Of a stretch of 64,000 bases of DNA, positions 53,350 through 62,630 are shown piece after piece; within the stretch, counting starts at the first letter, position 1; the number at the start of each line of letters is the position of its first letter. The translations under genes were made by a program, and so were the position numbers. Source of the stretch: Arcobacter sp. F2176 (GTDB lineage: Bacteria > Campylobacterota > Campylobacteria > Campylobacterales > Arcobacteraceae); NCBI RefSeq assembly GCF_004116465.1, contig NZ_PDJV01000003.1:186001-250000 (forward strand), written 5' to 3'. The notes beneath the pieces were generated by a model. The model ran no database searches. It saw only the letters and a list, made by a program, of their open reading frames with translations, and was not told where the DNA came from.

Positions 53350-53799
53350 ATGAAAACTGAAGCTATTTTAAACTACATAAAAATCAATGACAATATCTCA
53401 ACAGCTGGTCAGCCCAAAGAGGCTGAACTAGAAATATTAGCAAATGATGGTTTTGAAGTAGTGATAAATCTTGCTTTATCAAGTGCAACAAATGCCTTAG
53501 AAAATGAAGATAAAATAGTTTCAACGCTAGGTATGACTTATATTCATCTTCCTGTGGATTTTGAATATCCTACAAAAGATGATTTAAAACTTTTTTTAAC
53601 TCTTTTATCTTCCCTTGAGGGCAAAAAAGTGTTTGTACATTGTGCTTTAAATTATAGAGTAAGTGCTTTTATGTATGTTTATCATAAATACTTTTTAAAA
53701 ACTCCTTTTGATGAGATAGATTTATCTCTTCTCGAAGAATGGAAACCTTCTCCTATCTGGCAAGATATTTTAAAAATAGAGTTTGAAGAGCTAAGCTAA
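53350..53799 (+). CDS. Protein tyrosine phosphatase-like protein with a shortened active loop
   Basis: A 149-residue single-domain protein of the small phosphatase fold (DUF442-like start IKINDNISTAGQPKEAELE). The P-loop reads VHCALNYRVSAF, with Cys98 and Arg103. The usual HC-x5-R is HC-x4-R here, one residue shorter. Whether it has phosphatase activity is uncertain; it may be a related, non-classical enzyme or an inactive binder. It lies 2 bases after the ABC-F gene and ends in a terminator. Confidence 0.7.
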   Translation: MKTEAILNYIKINDNISTAGQPKEAELEILANDGFEVVINLALSSATNALENEDKIVSTLGMTYIHLPVDFEYPTKDDLKLFLTLLSSLEGKKVFVHCALNYRVSAFMYVYHKYFLKTPFDEIDLSLLEEWKPSPIWQDILKIEFEELS

Positions 53800-53816
53800 G
53801 AAAAATTTCCTAGCTT
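53793..53816. terminator. Bidirectional terminator
   Basis: AAGCTA...TAGCTT with an inner GAAA/TTTC and one mismatch spans the ends of the phosphatase-like and dienelactone hydrolase genes and is followed by TATTTT. Confidence 0.6.
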
Positions 53817-54546
53817 ATTTTAAAGTAGATTCTAAGATCTCTGTAAATCTTCTCCATGATTTTTCATCTGCAACTTTGTGATATCTACTTGAACCAATGA
53901 CAGAAAAGGCATGTGGTGCACCACTATATGTTGTCATTTCGTGAGTTATTCCATTCTCTTCTAACTCCATAGCCAAATTAGCGAACTCCTGTAAACTAAC
54001 AGCTTTGTCAGCACTTCCATGAAATACTACAATAGAACCTTTTGTATTGGAATAATTTTCACCAATAGGAGTTTGTAATCCTCCATGAAAAGTGATAAAT
54101 GATTTTAAATCTCCACCATTTCTAGCAAATTCCAAAATAGCAGCTCCCCCAAAACAATATCCTACTCCAACGGCATTTGATACATTTGCTCCTAATTTTT
54201 TAGCTTCATTATATCCTGCATAAAGAAGTCTTTTCATTTTTGCTCTATTTTGATAAAGTTCATTTGTTAGTTTTTTCTTGTCTTCTGTTTGGGTTGGTCT
54301 TATACCTTTTCCATATAAATCAACTGCAAATGTTGCATAACCCAAATCATAAAGCATCTTTGCTCTTTTTACTTCATAATCAGTAACTCCATCCCAATCA
54401 TGAACCATATAGATAAGTGGTGCATCTTTTGAAGGAGAACTATAATACCCTTCATACTCTTTTCCATCGATATTATATGTAACAAAGCCACTATTTGCAA
54501 AAGCAAAACCACTTAAAACAAATATCAACATAATTATCTTTTTCAT
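53815..54546 (-). CDS. Exported dienelactone hydrolase-family protein
   Basis: A 243-residue alpha/beta hydrolase. The N-terminus is a signal peptide (KKIIMLIFVLSGFAFA). The nucleophile is Cys131 in GVGYCFGGAA, as in dienelactone hydrolases, and the remaining triad members are likely in GSADKAV and APHAFSV. A substrate is not evident; most relatives act on lactones or esters. It is divergent from metX. Confidence 0.85.
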   Translation of the reverse strand: MKKIIMLIFVLSGFAFANSGFVTYNIDGKEYEGYYSSPSKDAPLIYMVHDWDGVTDYEVKRAKMLYDLGYATFAVDLYGKGIRPTQTEDKKKLTNELYQNRAKMKRLLYAGYNEAKKLGANVSNAVGVGYCFGGAAILEFARNGGDLKSFITFHGGLQTPIGENYSNTKGSIVVFHGSADKAVSLQEFANLAMELEENGITHEMTTYSGAPHAFSVIGSSRYHKVADEKSWRRFTEILESTLK

Positions 54547-54656
54547 TGTAATTCCTTTGTTGTGATAAAAAATCTTACTAAATCTTATACATAGTAAACT
54601 TAAATATTTATATTAATAATTTCTTTATTTTAATAGAAATAATTATTTTAGAATTC

Positions 54657-54682
54657 TTTAGTTAGAATACACACTAACTAAA
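54657..54682 (+). promoter_or_regulatory. Inverted repeat over the metX promoter
   Basis: TTTAGTTAG and CTAACTAAA are perfect 9-base arms with an 8-base spacer. They overlap a TAGAAT -10-like box and end 15 bases before the start codon, so an operator or leader hairpin is likely. Confidence 0.55.
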
Positions 54683-54697
54683 TAAAATGGACTTTTT

Positions 54698-55804
54698 TTG
54701 AAAATAGAGACTAAAATAGCTAAATTTACGACTCCTTTACACCTAGAAAGTGGACGAATTTTAGAACCTTATGAAATAAAATACGAAACCTACGGAGAAT
54801 TAAACCAAGATAAATCAAATGTAATCGTTATCTGTCATGCTTTAAGTGGCTCTCATCATGCAGCTGGAAGATATGAAAATGAAGCGAAACCGGGTTGGTG
54901 GGATAATTTTATAGGTGATGGCAAAACTATTGATACTACAAAATACTTTGTAATCTGTACAAATAATCTTGGCTCTTGTTTTGGTTCAACTTCGCCAATG
55001 AGTCCTATGAATAAAGCAGGAGAAGCATACAGACTTAAATTCCCAGTTTTGGCCATAACAGATATCGTAAAAGCTCAAAAAAGACTTTTTACTTCCCTTG
55101 GTATAGAACATGTAAAAGCAGTTATTGGTGGAAGTATGGGTGGTATGCAAGCACTTTGTTATTCTATTGAGTATCCAGATTTTGCAGATACAATTATAGC
55201 TATGGCAACAACAGCATACACAAGACCTTGGGCAATAGCAGTAAATAAAATAGCAATGGAATCCATAAGAAATGATCCAGCTTTTAAAAATGGAAACTAC
55301 ACAAAAGGTGACCTTATAGCAAATGGTTTACCAGGACTTGCAATTGGTAGGATGGCAGGACTGATTGCCTATGTGGGACCAAACTCTATGAATAATAAAT
55401 TTGGTAGAAATTATGTAGAAACAGATGGTCTTTATGAACTTTTTGGTAGATTTGAAGTTGAGAGATATTTAGAATACAATGCTTACAATTTTCCAAAGAT
55501 ATTTGACCCCTTATCATATTTGTATGTTTGTAAGACTATGAATATTTTCGATGCAGCAAGGGGAACAGATAAGTTGCCAGATGCCTTATCAAAGATAAAA
55601 TGTGACCTTCATCTTATCTCTTTTTCTGATGATGTTTTATTTTTCCCACAAGAGATGGAAGAGATTTATAATATAATGAGAGATATGAATATGGAAAATG
55701 TAAAGTATAAAATGATAGAATCTACACATGGACATGATTCATTTTTGGTGGAACTTGATAAGTTCAAAGATTATGTAGTCGATATATTGGAGAAAAAAAT
55801 ATGA
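54698..55804 (+). CDS. metX: Homoserine O-acetyltransferase
   Basis: MetX acetylates homoserine for methionine synthesis. The 368-residue alpha/beta hydrolase has CHALSGSHHAAG, the nucleophile elbow GGSMGGMQAL with Ser146, and C-terminal STHGHDSFLVE with the catalytic His. The start is TTG at 54698; no ATG fits in frame and the family begins at this point (IETKIAKFTTPLHLESG). The ribosome site is weak (TGGA). The TTG start and inverted repeat just upstream suggest low or regulated translation. It overlaps xseB by 4 bases. Confidence 0.92.
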   Translation: MKIETKIAKFTTPLHLESGRILEPYEIKYETYGELNQDKSNVIVICHALSGSHHAAGRYENEAKPGWWDNFIGDGKTIDTTKYFVICTNNLGSCFGSTSPMSPMNKAGEAYRLKFPVLAITDIVKAQKRLFTSLGIEHVKAVIGGSMGGMQALCYSIEYPDFADTIIAMATTAYTRPWAIAVNKIAMESIRNDPAFKNGNYTKGDLIANGLPGLAIGRMAGLIAYVGPNSMNNKFGRNYVETDGLYELFGRFEVERYLEYNAYNFPKIFDPLSYLYVCKTMNIFDAARGTDKLPDALSKIKCDLHLISFSDDVLFFPQEMEEIYNIMRDMNMENVKYKMIESTHGHDSFLVELDKFKDYVVDILEKKI

Positions 55805-56001
55805 GTGAAGAAATAAAAGAAGAATTAAGTTTCGAAGAAAAAGTTGAAAATGCAAAAGAATTATTAGAAAAGTTAGCAAATCCAGATATAACATTGAGTT
55901 CATCTGTAGAGATATATAAAAATGGTATGAAAGAACTTGATGATGCCCAAAAACTTTTAGAAACTTCAAAACTTCAATTCAAAGAACTATCTGAAAAATA
56001 A
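55801..56001 (+). CDS. xseB: Exodeoxyribonuclease VII small subunit
   Basis: XseB complexes with XseA to degrade single-stranded DNA. The 66-residue helical protein has the family core LSFEEKVENAKELLEKLANP followed by LSSSVEIYKNGMKELDDAQK. Its ATG overlaps the metX stop by 4 bases (ATGA). xseA is not in the window. Confidence 0.88.
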   Translation: MSEEIKEELSFEEKVENAKELLEKLANPDITLSSSVEIYKNGMKELDDAQKLLETSKLQFKELSEK

Positions 56002-56078
56002 AAATATAACAATTTGATATATTTTTTGTAACTATAAAAAATATTTGATAAACTTTTCTTACTATTTAGGAGAAGTTT

Positions 56079-56741
56079 ATGAAAACCATATCACAACTAC
56101 AATCATTAGATAAACCAAGGGAAAGACTTTTAAAGTATGGTACTAGTGCTTTAAAAAACTACGAACTAATAGCTGTACTACTAGGAAGTGGAGTAAAAGG
56201 CAAAGATATCATAAAACTTTCACATGAAATAGAAAAGTTCTTTGATTCAAATTTTGAAAATATAGATTTAAAAACCCTACTTAAAATACACGGACTAGGA
56301 ACTGCAAAAGCTAGTCAAATAATATCTGCAATAGAACTGTCAAAAAGATACCTAATAGATACTCAAAATTATAAAATAAACTCTGCTAGTGATGTATACG
56401 AAGAACTAAAACCCTACAAAAACAAACGCCAAGAATACTTCCTAACTCTATATTTAGATGGAGCAAACAATCTAATCGAAACCAAAATCATCACAATAGG
56501 AACACTAAACCAAAGCCTAGTGCACCCAAGAGAAGTATTTTCCCACGCCATAGAAAAAAGATGCGCCAGCATAATTGTAGCCCACAATCACCCAAGTGGC
56601 ATACTAAAACCAAGCAGTGAAGATATCAATGTAACACAAAGATTAAAAGAATCAGGAAAGATTTTAGGTATAGAACTTTTAGATCATGTAATATTTACAA
56701 ATGAGGGGTTTGTCAGTTTGAATGAAGAGGGCGTGTTGTGA
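56079..56741 (+). CDS. radC: RadC-family JAB/MPN metalloprotein
   Basis: A 220-residue protein. The N-terminal helix-hairpin-helix region (IHGLGTAKASQII, about 70-82) is followed by a JAB1/MPN metal domain with VAHNHPSGILKPSSEDI (H169, H171, D182). A repair function was assumed historically but is not established. AGGAG precedes the ATG. The 3' half (about 56390-56640) uses many C-ending and CTA codons, unlike the first half. Confidence 0.88.
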   Translation: MKTISQLQSLDKPRERLLKYGTSALKNYELIAVLLGSGVKGKDIIKLSHEIEKFFDSNFENIDLKTLLKIHGLGTAKASQIISAIELSKRYLIDTQNYKINSASDVYEELKPYKNKRQEYFLTLYLDGANNLIETKIITIGTLNQSLVHPREVFSHAIEKRCASIIVAHNHPSGILKPSSEDINVTQRLKESGKILGIELLDHVIFTNEGFVSLNEEGVL

Positions 56742-56838
56742 TAGAATTGTATTAAATAAAATTCTTAGATAATTGTTGTAAAATAGGTACTTTAATAAAA
56801 AGTACGAGATACAAATTAAAAAATTGTGGAGGTACAAT

Positions 56839-57672
56839 ATGGATGATAAAAATAGTATAAAAATATTTGAAGATAAAAAAGTAAGAACTCTTTGGGATGA
56901 AGAAAAAGAGCAGTGGTTTATTTCAATTATTGATGTGATTGAAGTACTAACCCAAAGTGATAGACCCAGAAAGTATTGGAGTGACTTAAAAGCTAAGTTA
57001 AAAAAAGAGGGAAGTGAGTTGTCCGAAAAAATCGGACAACTGAAAATGAAATCTTCTGATGGAAAATTTTACAAAACAGATGTAGCCACAACTGAGCAAC
57101 TTTTTAGACTCATTCAATCAATCCCCTCACCAAAAGCTGAGCCATTTAAACTTTGGTTGGCAAAGTTAGGACAAGAGCGACTTGATGAGATGAGTGATCC
57201 TGAACTTAGTATCGATAGAGCTTTGAAACAATATTTAGAATTAGGTTATAGTGAGAATTGGATAAATCAAAGACTAAAAAGTATCGAAATACGAAAAGAG
57301 CTTACCGATGAGTGGAAAAGTATAGGCTTAAAAGAGGGATTTGAATTTGCTACCTTGACGGACATCATCACAAAAACTTGGTCAGAAAAAACCACCAAAG
57401 AGTACAAAATACTCAAAGGGCTTAAAAAAGAGAATTTAAGAGACAATATGACAAATACGGAGCTTATTTTAAATATGTTGGCAGAAGCTTCTACCAAAGA
57501 TATATCACAAGTAACCAATCCAAAAGATTTAGAAGAAAGTAAAATAGTAGCTTCACAAGGTGGTAATGTAGCCAAAGTAGCAAGAGAAGCACTTGAATCA
57601 AAAACAGGTAAAAAAGTTGTCACAAGTAAAAATGCGAAAAATATCTTAGAGAATCAAAAGAAAATAGAGTGA
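56839..57672 (+). CDS. Bro-N domain protein next to type I restriction genes
   Basis: A 277-residue protein with a Bro-N-type N-terminal domain (KKVRTLWDEEKEQWFISIIDVIEVL, broken here; the core WFISIIDVIEVLTQSDRPRKYW occupies about 25-47). Bro-N proteins are DNA-binding, seen in phage antirepressors and next to restriction systems. The middle has KLWLAKLGQERLDEMSDPEL. The C-terminal part (about 150-277) is helical and unassigned. The ATG at 56839 was chosen since GGAGG is 6 bases upstream. A terminator follows, so it is probably its own transcript. Confidence 0.75.
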   Translation: MDDKNSIKIFEDKKVRTLWDEEKEQWFISIIDVIEVLTQSDRPRKYWSDLKAKLKKEGSELSEKIGQLKMKSSDGKFYKTDVATTEQLFRLIQSIPSPKAEPFKLWLAKLGQERLDEMSDPELSIDRALKQYLELGYSENWINQRLKSIEIRKELTDEWKSIGLKEGFEFATLTDIITKTWSEKTTKEYKILKGLKKENLRDNMTNTELILNMLAEASTKDISQVTNPKDLEESKIVASQGGNVAKVAREALESKTGKKVVTSKNAKNILENQKKIE

Positions 57673-57933
57673 TGAAAAAATACAGAAGAAATTGTGATTT
57701 GCTTTCAAATAAAACTCATTAAGATATGCTCCCAGCATATCTCTTTACATTCAAACACAGTTATTTGAGGATTACGCAAATCAAAATCAACAATTTAACG
57801 ATTGCAGATGTTGAATATAAGGGATTAGGACATTTCATTTTTTGATTTATAAAAACTATTTTATATTTTAGCCGTATCACTACTATGTTTTAGTAAAATA
57901 ATATTCTTAAATTTATGATACCTTGGAAAATAA
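57673..57933. other. Intergenic region before hsdR
   Basis: No full gene was found. A terminator lies at 57722-57746. From 57765 (TTG) a 26-codon open frame reads LRITQIKINNLTIADVEYKG and ends at 57845; it may be a gene remnant. AT-rich promoter-like sequence precedes hsdR. Confidence 0.45.
57722..57746 (+). terminator. Terminator after the Bro-N gene
   Basis: AGATATGCT-CCC-AGCATATCT forms a perfect 9-base-pair stem followed by CTTT. Confidence 0.7.
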
Positions 57934-60900
57934 ATGAAATACAATGAAGATACAAGAGTAAAAATACCATCTATATTGCATCTTACACGATTAGGATATA
58001 AGTATTTATCTTTGAAAAATTCCGAATGGGATATAAATACAAATATTTTTACAGATATCTTTAAATCTAGTATTGAAAGAATTAATAAAACAATAAATGA
58101 TTTAGATTTAAATAAAGTTTACGAAGAGGTTTTTTTATTACTTGATTATGAAGATTTCGGTCAAGCTTTTTATCTAAGAATTATTGAAAAGTCTGGCATA
58201 AAACTTATAGATTTTGAAAACTTTGAAAACAACTCTTTTCACATAGTTACAGAACTTCCATGTAAAAATGGTGATGAAGAGTTTAGACCTGATATTACAC
58301 TTTTAATTAATGGTATGCCATTGGTTTTTATAGAGGTTAAAAAACCAAATAATAAAGATGGTGTATTAGCAGAAAGAGAGAGAATAAATGTTAGGTTTTC
58401 AAATGATAGATTTAGAAAATTTATCAATATAACACAAATTATGGTATTTTCAAACAATATGGAATATGATGATAATTCTATTGAACCAATAGAGGGTGCA
58501 TTTTATGCTACACCATCAAAAAATCCTATATTTAACTATTTTAGAGAAGAAGAAAAATTAAATTTAGCACAACTTTTAAATGATTTGGATAATAATACAG
58601 AAAATGAGATATTAAAAGACAATAATCTTGAAGTAATAAAAAACAATGCAGAGTTTATTACAAATAAATCACCTAACACTCCAACAAACAGATTGAGTAC
58701 TTCGTTGTTTTCAAAAGACAGATTAAAGTTTTTGTTAGAGTTTGGAATTGCTTATGTAAAATCAAAAGATGGTCTACAAAAACATATCATGCGATACCCT
58801 CAAATATTTGCAACAAGAGCGATTGAAAGTAAACTTGATGAAGGTATAAAAAAAGGTATTATTTGGCATACACAAGGTAGTGGTAAAACAGCACTTGCTT
58901 TTTATAATGTCAGATATTTAACAAGCTATTTTCAAACTAAAAAAATCATTCCAAAGTTTTATTTTATTGTTGATAGATTAGATTTATTAACCCAAGCAAA
59001 AAAAGAGTTTACAGCAAGAGGTTTAAAAGTTCATACTATAGCAAGCCGTGAAGATTTTGCAAAAGATATTAAAAAAACTACTGCTATTCACAACGATAGA
59101 GGTGAATATGAAATTACAGTAGTAAATATTCAAAAATTTGAAGATGACCCTAATGTTATCTCTATTGTAGATTATGATATTAACATTCAAAGAGTATATT
59201 TCTTAGATGAAGTTCATAGAAGCTATAACCCAAAAGGAAATTTTTTAGCTAACTTAGAGACCTCTGATAAAAATGCAATAAAAATAGGACTAACAGGAAC
59301 ACCTCTTTTAGGAGAAGATACAAGCTCAAAATTATTGTTTGGTGATTATATTCACAAGTATTATTATAACTCTTCTATTGCTGATGGTTATACATTGAGA
59401 CTTATAAGAGAAGAGATAGAGACAACTTATAAATTACAACTTCAAAAAGCTATTGAAGATATAGAAATCTTACAAGGTAACTTAAAAAAAGAAGAGGTTT
59501 ATTCTCACAAAAAGTTTGTAGAACCAATGTTAGCTTATATTGTAAATGATTTTAAAAATAGTAAAGTAAGATTTGATGATGATTCTATAGGTGCAATGGT
59601 TATTTGTGATAGTTCAGCACAAGCTAAAAAAATGTATGAGATATTTCAGTTAAAATATGCAAAATTAGAAGCAATAAATAATGAAAACTTGTTAGAAAAA
59701 CTTGTCTCTGAACCTCAAACTACTTATGGAATAAATGATACTGGAGTAAAAAGAGGAGACTTAACAGGTAAAATTATTCTACACGATACTGGAACTATAC
59801 AAGAAAGAAAAGATTGGGTAGAAGAGTTTAAAGATGGTAAGATAGATATTTTATTTGTTGACAGAATGCTTCTCACAGGATTTGATGCTCCAAGACTTAA
59901 AAAACTATATCTGGGTAGAATCATAAGAAAACATGGCTTATTACAAGCTCTTACAAGGGTAAATCGTACATACAAAAAGTTCAAATATGGTTTTGTAGTA
60001 GATTTTGCAGATATTAGCAAGGAGTTTGATGCAACCAATAAAGCTTATTTTGAAGAGTTACAAAATGAACTTGGCAATGAGATAGAATCTTACTCTTCTC
60101 TTTTTAAATCAAAAGAAGAAATAGAAGAAGAGATAGAAAATATAAAAGATATATTGTTTGAATATGATACTTTAGATGCAGAAATATTTTCACAGCAAAT
60201 ATCTAAAATCCAAGATATTAAAAAGATGCAAGAGATAAAAAAAGTACTTGAAAATGCAAAAAGTCTATATAATCTTATAAGACTTTTTGGGCATTCAGAA
60301 TTACTCGAAAAAATAGATTTTAGAAAATTAAATCTACTTTATAGAGAAGCTTCAAATCATCTAGATCTTTTAAATCAAAAATTAGCTTTAGAAAAAGGTG
60401 ATGAAAATACAAATATAATAAATCTAGCTTTAGAAGATATAATTTTTAAATTTACAAAGATAAGTGAAGAAGAACTTATATTAGCAGATAAATTAAAAAA
60501 TACTCTTAGAAAAACAAGAGAAGCTTTTCAAAATAATTTTGATAAAAAAGACCCTGAGTATATCACTTTAAAAGAAGAACTTGAAAGACTGTTTAAAAAC
60601 AAAAATTTTAGTGAGATAACCCAAGATGAGATGAATGAAAATATTGGTGAACTCAAAAAAATAGATGAGAAAATAAGAGAGTTAAACAGACAAAATGACC
60701 TCTTAAAAGATAAGTACAAAGGTGATAGAAAATATGCAAGGATGCATAAAAGAATTAAGCAAAACAATATAACAGATAAGCAAAGTAGGATTTTTAATGC
60801 ATTAGAGAAGATAAAAATACAGCTTGATGAAAAAGTTTTAAATAATAGTGCAATATTAAAACATGAAAACTTTTTTATAGCAGAAACTCAACCTATAGTA

Positions 60901-61017
60901 GATGTAGAGTTTGAAGATAACAATAAAATAGAATTGAATGATGAATCTTTTAGATACATTAACACTATGATAGCAACAGAATATCTAAATGAATACAACG
61001 GAGTAAACAATTGGTAA
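57934..61017 (+). CDS. hsdR: Type I restriction endonuclease subunit R
   Basis: HsdR drives ATP-dependent DNA translocation and cleaves distant DNA when the target is unmethylated. The 1027-residue protein has an N-terminal PD-(D/E)xK nuclease with RPD120 and FIEVKKPN (E134, K136). SF2 helicase motifs follow: Walker A TQGSGKT (about 312-318), FLDEVHRSY (motif II), LTGTPL and GFDAPRLKKLYLGR. A helical C-terminal region (about 730-1027) contacts HsdM. A weak ribosome site precedes the ATG. It overlaps hsdM by 7 bases. Confidence 0.96.
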   Translation: MKYNEDTRVKIPSILHLTRLGYKYLSLKNSEWDINTNIFTDIFKSSIERINKTINDLDLNKVYEEVFLLLDYEDFGQAFYLRIIEKSGIKLIDFENFENNSFHIVTELPCKNGDEEFRPDITLLINGMPLVFIEVKKPNNKDGVLAERERINVRFSNDRFRKFINITQIMVFSNNMEYDDNSIEPIEGAFYATPSKNPIFNYFREEEKLNLAQLLNDLDNNTENEILKDNNLEVIKNNAEFITNKSPNTPTNRLSTSLFSKDRLKFLLEFGIAYVKSKDGLQKHIMRYPQIFATRAIESKLDEGIKKGIIWHTQGSGKTALAFYNVRYLTSYFQTKKIIPKFYFIVDRLDLLTQAKKEFTARGLKVHTIASREDFAKDIKKTTAIHNDRGEYEITVVNIQKFEDDPNVISIVDYDINIQRVYFLDEVHRSYNPKGNFLANLETSDKNAIKIGLTGTPLLGEDTSSKLLFGDYIHKYYYNSSIADGYTLRLIREEIETTYKLQLQKAIEDIEILQGNLKKEEVYSHKKFVEPMLAYIVNDFKNSKVRFDDDSIGAMVICDSSAQAKKMYEIFQLKYAKLEAINNENLLEKLVSEPQTTYGINDTGVKRGDLTGKIILHDTGTIQERKDWVEEFKDGKIDILFVDRMLLTGFDAPRLKKLYLGRIIRKHGLLQALTRVNRTYKKFKYGFVVDFADISKEFDATNKAYFEELQNELGNEIESYSSLFKSKEEIEEEIENIKDILFEYDTLDAEIFSQQISKIQDIKKMQEIKKVLENAKSLYNLIRLFGHSELLEKIDFRKLNLLYREASNHLDLLNQKLALEKGDENTNIINLALEDIIFKFTKISEEELILADKLKNTLRKTREAFQNNFDKKDPEYITLKEELERLFKNKNFSEITQDEMNENIGELKKIDEKIRELNRQNDLLKDKYKGDRKYARMHKRIKQNNITDKQSRIFNALEKIKIQLDEKVLNNSAILKHENFFIAETQPIVDVEFEDNNKIELNDESFRYINTMIATEYLNEYNGVNNW

Positions 61018-62630
61018 TAGTAGAGTTTGAAAGAGAAACAAAAAAGTTAATAGATAGTTTAAAAGCAGTATGTGCAAATTTTGGACTTGGAAATGATGGA
61101 AATGAGTTCAAAATCATCACCCAAGTCTTTTTATACAAGTTTTTAAATGATAAATTTGCTTATGAGATTAAAAAAATAGATGAAAATATAAAAAATGCTC
61201 CAAGTTGGGAAGAATACTATACAAACTTAAGCCAAGAACAAAGAAACAAAATATTAAGACGAATAGGAGCAAAAGCAGCAAAGTTAAAACCAGAGTATCT
61301 TATAACACATCTGTTTAATATACAAGATAGTCCTGATTTTGCACAAACTTTTGATGATACCTTACATCAAATCTCTATAGAAAACAACGACATCTTTTCA
61401 GTAAAAACAGAAGGTGGAGCAAAAATAGAGCTTTTTGATACTTTGAGCAAATATATTATTGATGATAAAGATGCTTTTTTTAAAGCGATTATCAATAAGC
61501 TAGTAGCTTTTAGTTTTGAAAATATCTTTAATCAAAAGTATGATTTCTATGCAACTATATTTGAATACCTAATCAAAGATTATAACAGTGATAGTGGTGG
61601 AAAGTATGCAGAGTATTATACTCCCCATGCCGTTGCAAAAATCATGGCGGCTATTATGGTGGATGAAGGTGTTGCAAATGTAACTTGCTATGACCCAAGT
61701 GCAGGGAGTGGAACACTTTTGATGAATATAGCTCACGCCATAGGTGAAGATAGATGTAGTATCTACTCACAAGATATATCTCAAAAATCATCAAGTCTTT
61801 TACGACTAAATTTGATTTTAAATAACCTTGTGCACTCTATATCAAATGTGATTAAAGGAAATACTCTTTTAAGTCCATATCACAAAGAGGGTGACAGTTT
61901 ACAAAAGTTTGATTATATCGTTTCAAATCCACCTTTTAAAACTGATTTTAGTGATTATAGAGATGATTTAGACTCTAAAGAAAATCACGATAGATTTTTT
62001 GCAGGTATTCCAAAAGTACCAGCAAAGAAAAAAGAGTCAATGGCTATTTATAGTATGTTTTTACAGCATATTATACATTCACTAAAAAAAGGTGGGAAAG
62101 CAGCAGTTGTAGTGCCAACTGGATTTATAACAGCTCAAAGTGGTATCGATAAAAAGATTAGAGAACATCTAATTGAAAAGAAAATGTTAGGTGGTGTTGT
62201 TTCAATGCCAAGTAATATCTTTGCTACAACAGGTACAAATGTATCTATTATATTTATAGATGATACAAATAAAGAAAATGTAGTGTTAATTGATGCTTCA
62301 AATCTAGGAAAAACTGTAAAAGATGGCAAGAATCAAAAAACAGTTTTACAAGAAGAGGAAGAACAAAAAATTATAGATACTTTTAATGATAAAAAAGTAG
62401 TTGATGATTTTTCTGTAGTTGTTTCTTATGATGATATAAAAGTTAAAAACTACTCATTTAGTGCAGGTCAATATTTTGATGTAAAGATTGAATATGTGGA
62501 TATATCTAAAGATGAGTTTGATAATAAGATGAAAGGCTTTAGTGATAATCTTAAAGTTATGTTTAGAGAATCTAAAGTCTTGGAAGATGAGATAAAAAAG
62601 CAACTGTTGGGATTGGTTTATGAAGACTGA
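61011..62630 (+). CDS. hsdM: Type I restriction-modification methyltransferase subunit M
   Basis: HsdM methylates adenine (N6) in the target sequence set by HsdS. The 539-residue protein has an N-terminal HsdM_N domain, the SAM motif YDPSAGSGTLLMNIA (about 226-240) and catalytic NPPF in VSNPPFKTDF (about 303-312). The TTG at 61011 was chosen since GGAG lies 7 bases upstream and the reading frame overlaps the hsdR stop by 7 bases. It overlaps hsdS by 11 bases. Confidence 0.95.
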   Translation: MVIVEFERETKKLIDSLKAVCANFGLGNDGNEFKIITQVFLYKFLNDKFAYEIKKIDENIKNAPSWEEYYTNLSQEQRNKILRRIGAKAAKLKPEYLITHLFNIQDSPDFAQTFDDTLHQISIENNDIFSVKTEGGAKIELFDTLSKYIIDDKDAFFKAIINKLVAFSFENIFNQKYDFYATIFEYLIKDYNSDSGGKYAEYYTPHAVAKIMAAIMVDEGVANVTCYDPSAGSGTLLMNIAHAIGEDRCSIYSQDISQKSSSLLRLNLILNNLVHSISNVIKGNTLLSPYHKEGDSLQKFDYIVSNPPFKTDFSDYRDDLDSKENHDRFFAGIPKVPAKKKESMAIYSMFLQHIIHSLKKGGKAAVVVPTGFITAQSGIDKKIREHLIEKKMLGGVVSMPSNIFATTGTNVSIIFIDDTNKENVVLIDASNLGKTVKDGKNQKTVLQEEEEQKIIDTFNDKKVVDDFSVVVSYDDIKVKNYSFSAGQYFDVKIEYVDISKDEFDNKMKGFSDNLKVMFRESKVLEDEIKKQLLGLVYED

